This document shows positions 63,721 through 64,000 of a stretch of DNA of 64,000 nt, one piece after another (the stretch's first letter is position 1; each line of letters starts with the position of its first letter). Source of the stretch: Halohasta salina (lineage in GTDB: Archaea > Halobacteriota > Halobacteria > Halobacteriales > Haloferacaceae); assembly GCF_024178165.1 (NCBI RefSeq), contig NZ_JAMZIE010000003.1:186001-250000 (forward strand). The letters run 5' to 3'. The notes below the pieces were generated by a model. That model did no database searches and was not told the DNA's origin. It saw nothing but the letters and a program-made list of their open reading frames with translations. The position numbers were made by a program, and so were the translations under genes.

Positions 63721-64000
63721 GTGACCGAGGTACTGTTGATTATTGGCGTGGTGGTAGCGATCTTCGTCGGCTACAACATCGGCGGGTCGACGACGGGACC
63801 CGCCTTCGGACCGGCGGTCGGTGCCGGAGCGCTCTCGAAGACGCTCGCGGCCGGCCTGATGACCGTCTTCTTCTTCATCGGCGGCTGGACCATCGGCCGC
63901 CGGGTCGTCGACACGCTGGGGACCGAACTGGTGACGAATCCGGAGATCTTCACACTGCCGGCCTCTATTACGGTCCTGTTTTTCATCGGCCTTGCGCTGT
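63721..64000 (+). CDS. PiT-family inorganic phosphate permease, N-terminal part
   Basis: The first 93 codons of a membrane transporter running off the right edge. The GTG at 63721 starts VTEVLLIIGVVVAIFVGYNI; the family signature GYNIGGSTTGPAFGPAVGAG (residues 18-37) includes the conserved Asn and Gly-rich loop of PiT Na+/H+-phosphate symporters. Three membrane helices are visible. In haloarchaea such permeases may be coupled to Na+. Confidence 0.85.
   Translation, partial: MTEVLLIIGVVVAIFVGYNIGGSTTGPAFGPAVGAGALSKTLAAGLMTVFFFIGGWTIGRRVVDTLGTELVTNPEIFTLPASITVLFFIGLAL

Noticed and set aside
1-64000. CRISPR arrays, IS elements, rRNA genes, replication origin
   Set aside because: No regularly spaced repeats, transposase motifs, rRNA sequence or ORC/Cdc6 with ORB repeats were seen.

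Overview
The window is a stretch of chromosome from a haloarchaeon (class Halobacteria). The evidence is a high-GC sequence with GC-rich third codon positions, very acidic predicted proteins, TATA boxes about 24-32 bases upstream of many start codons (leaderless transcripts), and archaeal marker genes: TFB, a double histone-fold protein, archaellin, GGGP synthase, NMD3, RPA, DpsA and a non-bacterial AspRS. The genus cannot be fixed from the sequence alone. Most genes are core chromosomal genes; there is no IS element, CRISPR array, prophage or plasmid module.

Layout. 1-14.1 kb: partial aspS, a CBS/DUF2267 pair, a DUF418 membrane protein, GGGP synthase divergent from a Bat-type regulator, DUF2237, topA, an epimerase-like protein, a MATE exporter and gatB. 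AspRS plus GatB fit the archaeal transamidation route to Asn-tRNA. 14.1-24.6 kb is a chromosome-biology block: a coiled-coil zinc-ribbon protein, a small acidic coiled-coil gene, smc, scpA, a phosphoribosyltransferase, a class-II-like histone deacetylase overlapping a histone gene by one base, and a multi-OB-fold RPA. 24.7-29.8 kb: tRNA-Arg(GCG) with a structured 3' flank, an HD phosphohydrolase, a CopD-like membrane protein, dpsA, an ABC-2 exporter pair and a 32-residue membrane peptide.

29.8-36.5 kb is the least ordinary part. It has a small C4-H-C3 (PHD/RING-CH-like) zinc-finger gene inside a segment bounded by a 13-bp direct repeat, next to an open frame with no start. It is followed by a glycosyltransferase, a GMC dehydrogenase with its Tat-exported small subunit, and a lone iron ABC permease. 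Two promoters here carry near-identical TTAGG-N4-CCTAA palindromes resembling DtxR/IdeR iron boxes. A lipoprotein HtrA protease follows.

36.6-46.3 kb: a PAPS-reductase-family protein abutting a 3' remnant of an aldehyde dehydrogenase (GapN-like) gene, an orphan archaellin, a Dph6-like ligase, an SDR, serine acetyltransferase, an AT-rich gap with a small membrane protein, a serine hydrolase whose start is preceded by an inverted repeat, an HTH/zinc-ribbon regulator, a DJ-1/PfpI protein, a HEAT-repeat protein and a lipoprotein with an operator-like palindrome. 46.4-49.6 kb is a copper module: a CopA ATPase preceded by an Lrp-type regulator with a TRASH domain. 49.7-64 kb: a YyaL-like thioredoxin protein, glutamate dehydrogenase, thioredoxin, cysteine synthase, PhzF, SHOCT, HtpX, a phosphoribosyltransferase, NMD3, a TFB, HIT, PRPP synthetase, a beta-propeller protein and the start of a PiT phosphate permease.

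Unexplained structure worth following: a family of short GTAG-N7-CTAC palindromes just after stop codons (7.4, 10.4, 55.5, 56.5 and 59.8 kb), the iron-box-like palindromes, the PHD-like finger, and several gene-specific operator-like inverted repeats.
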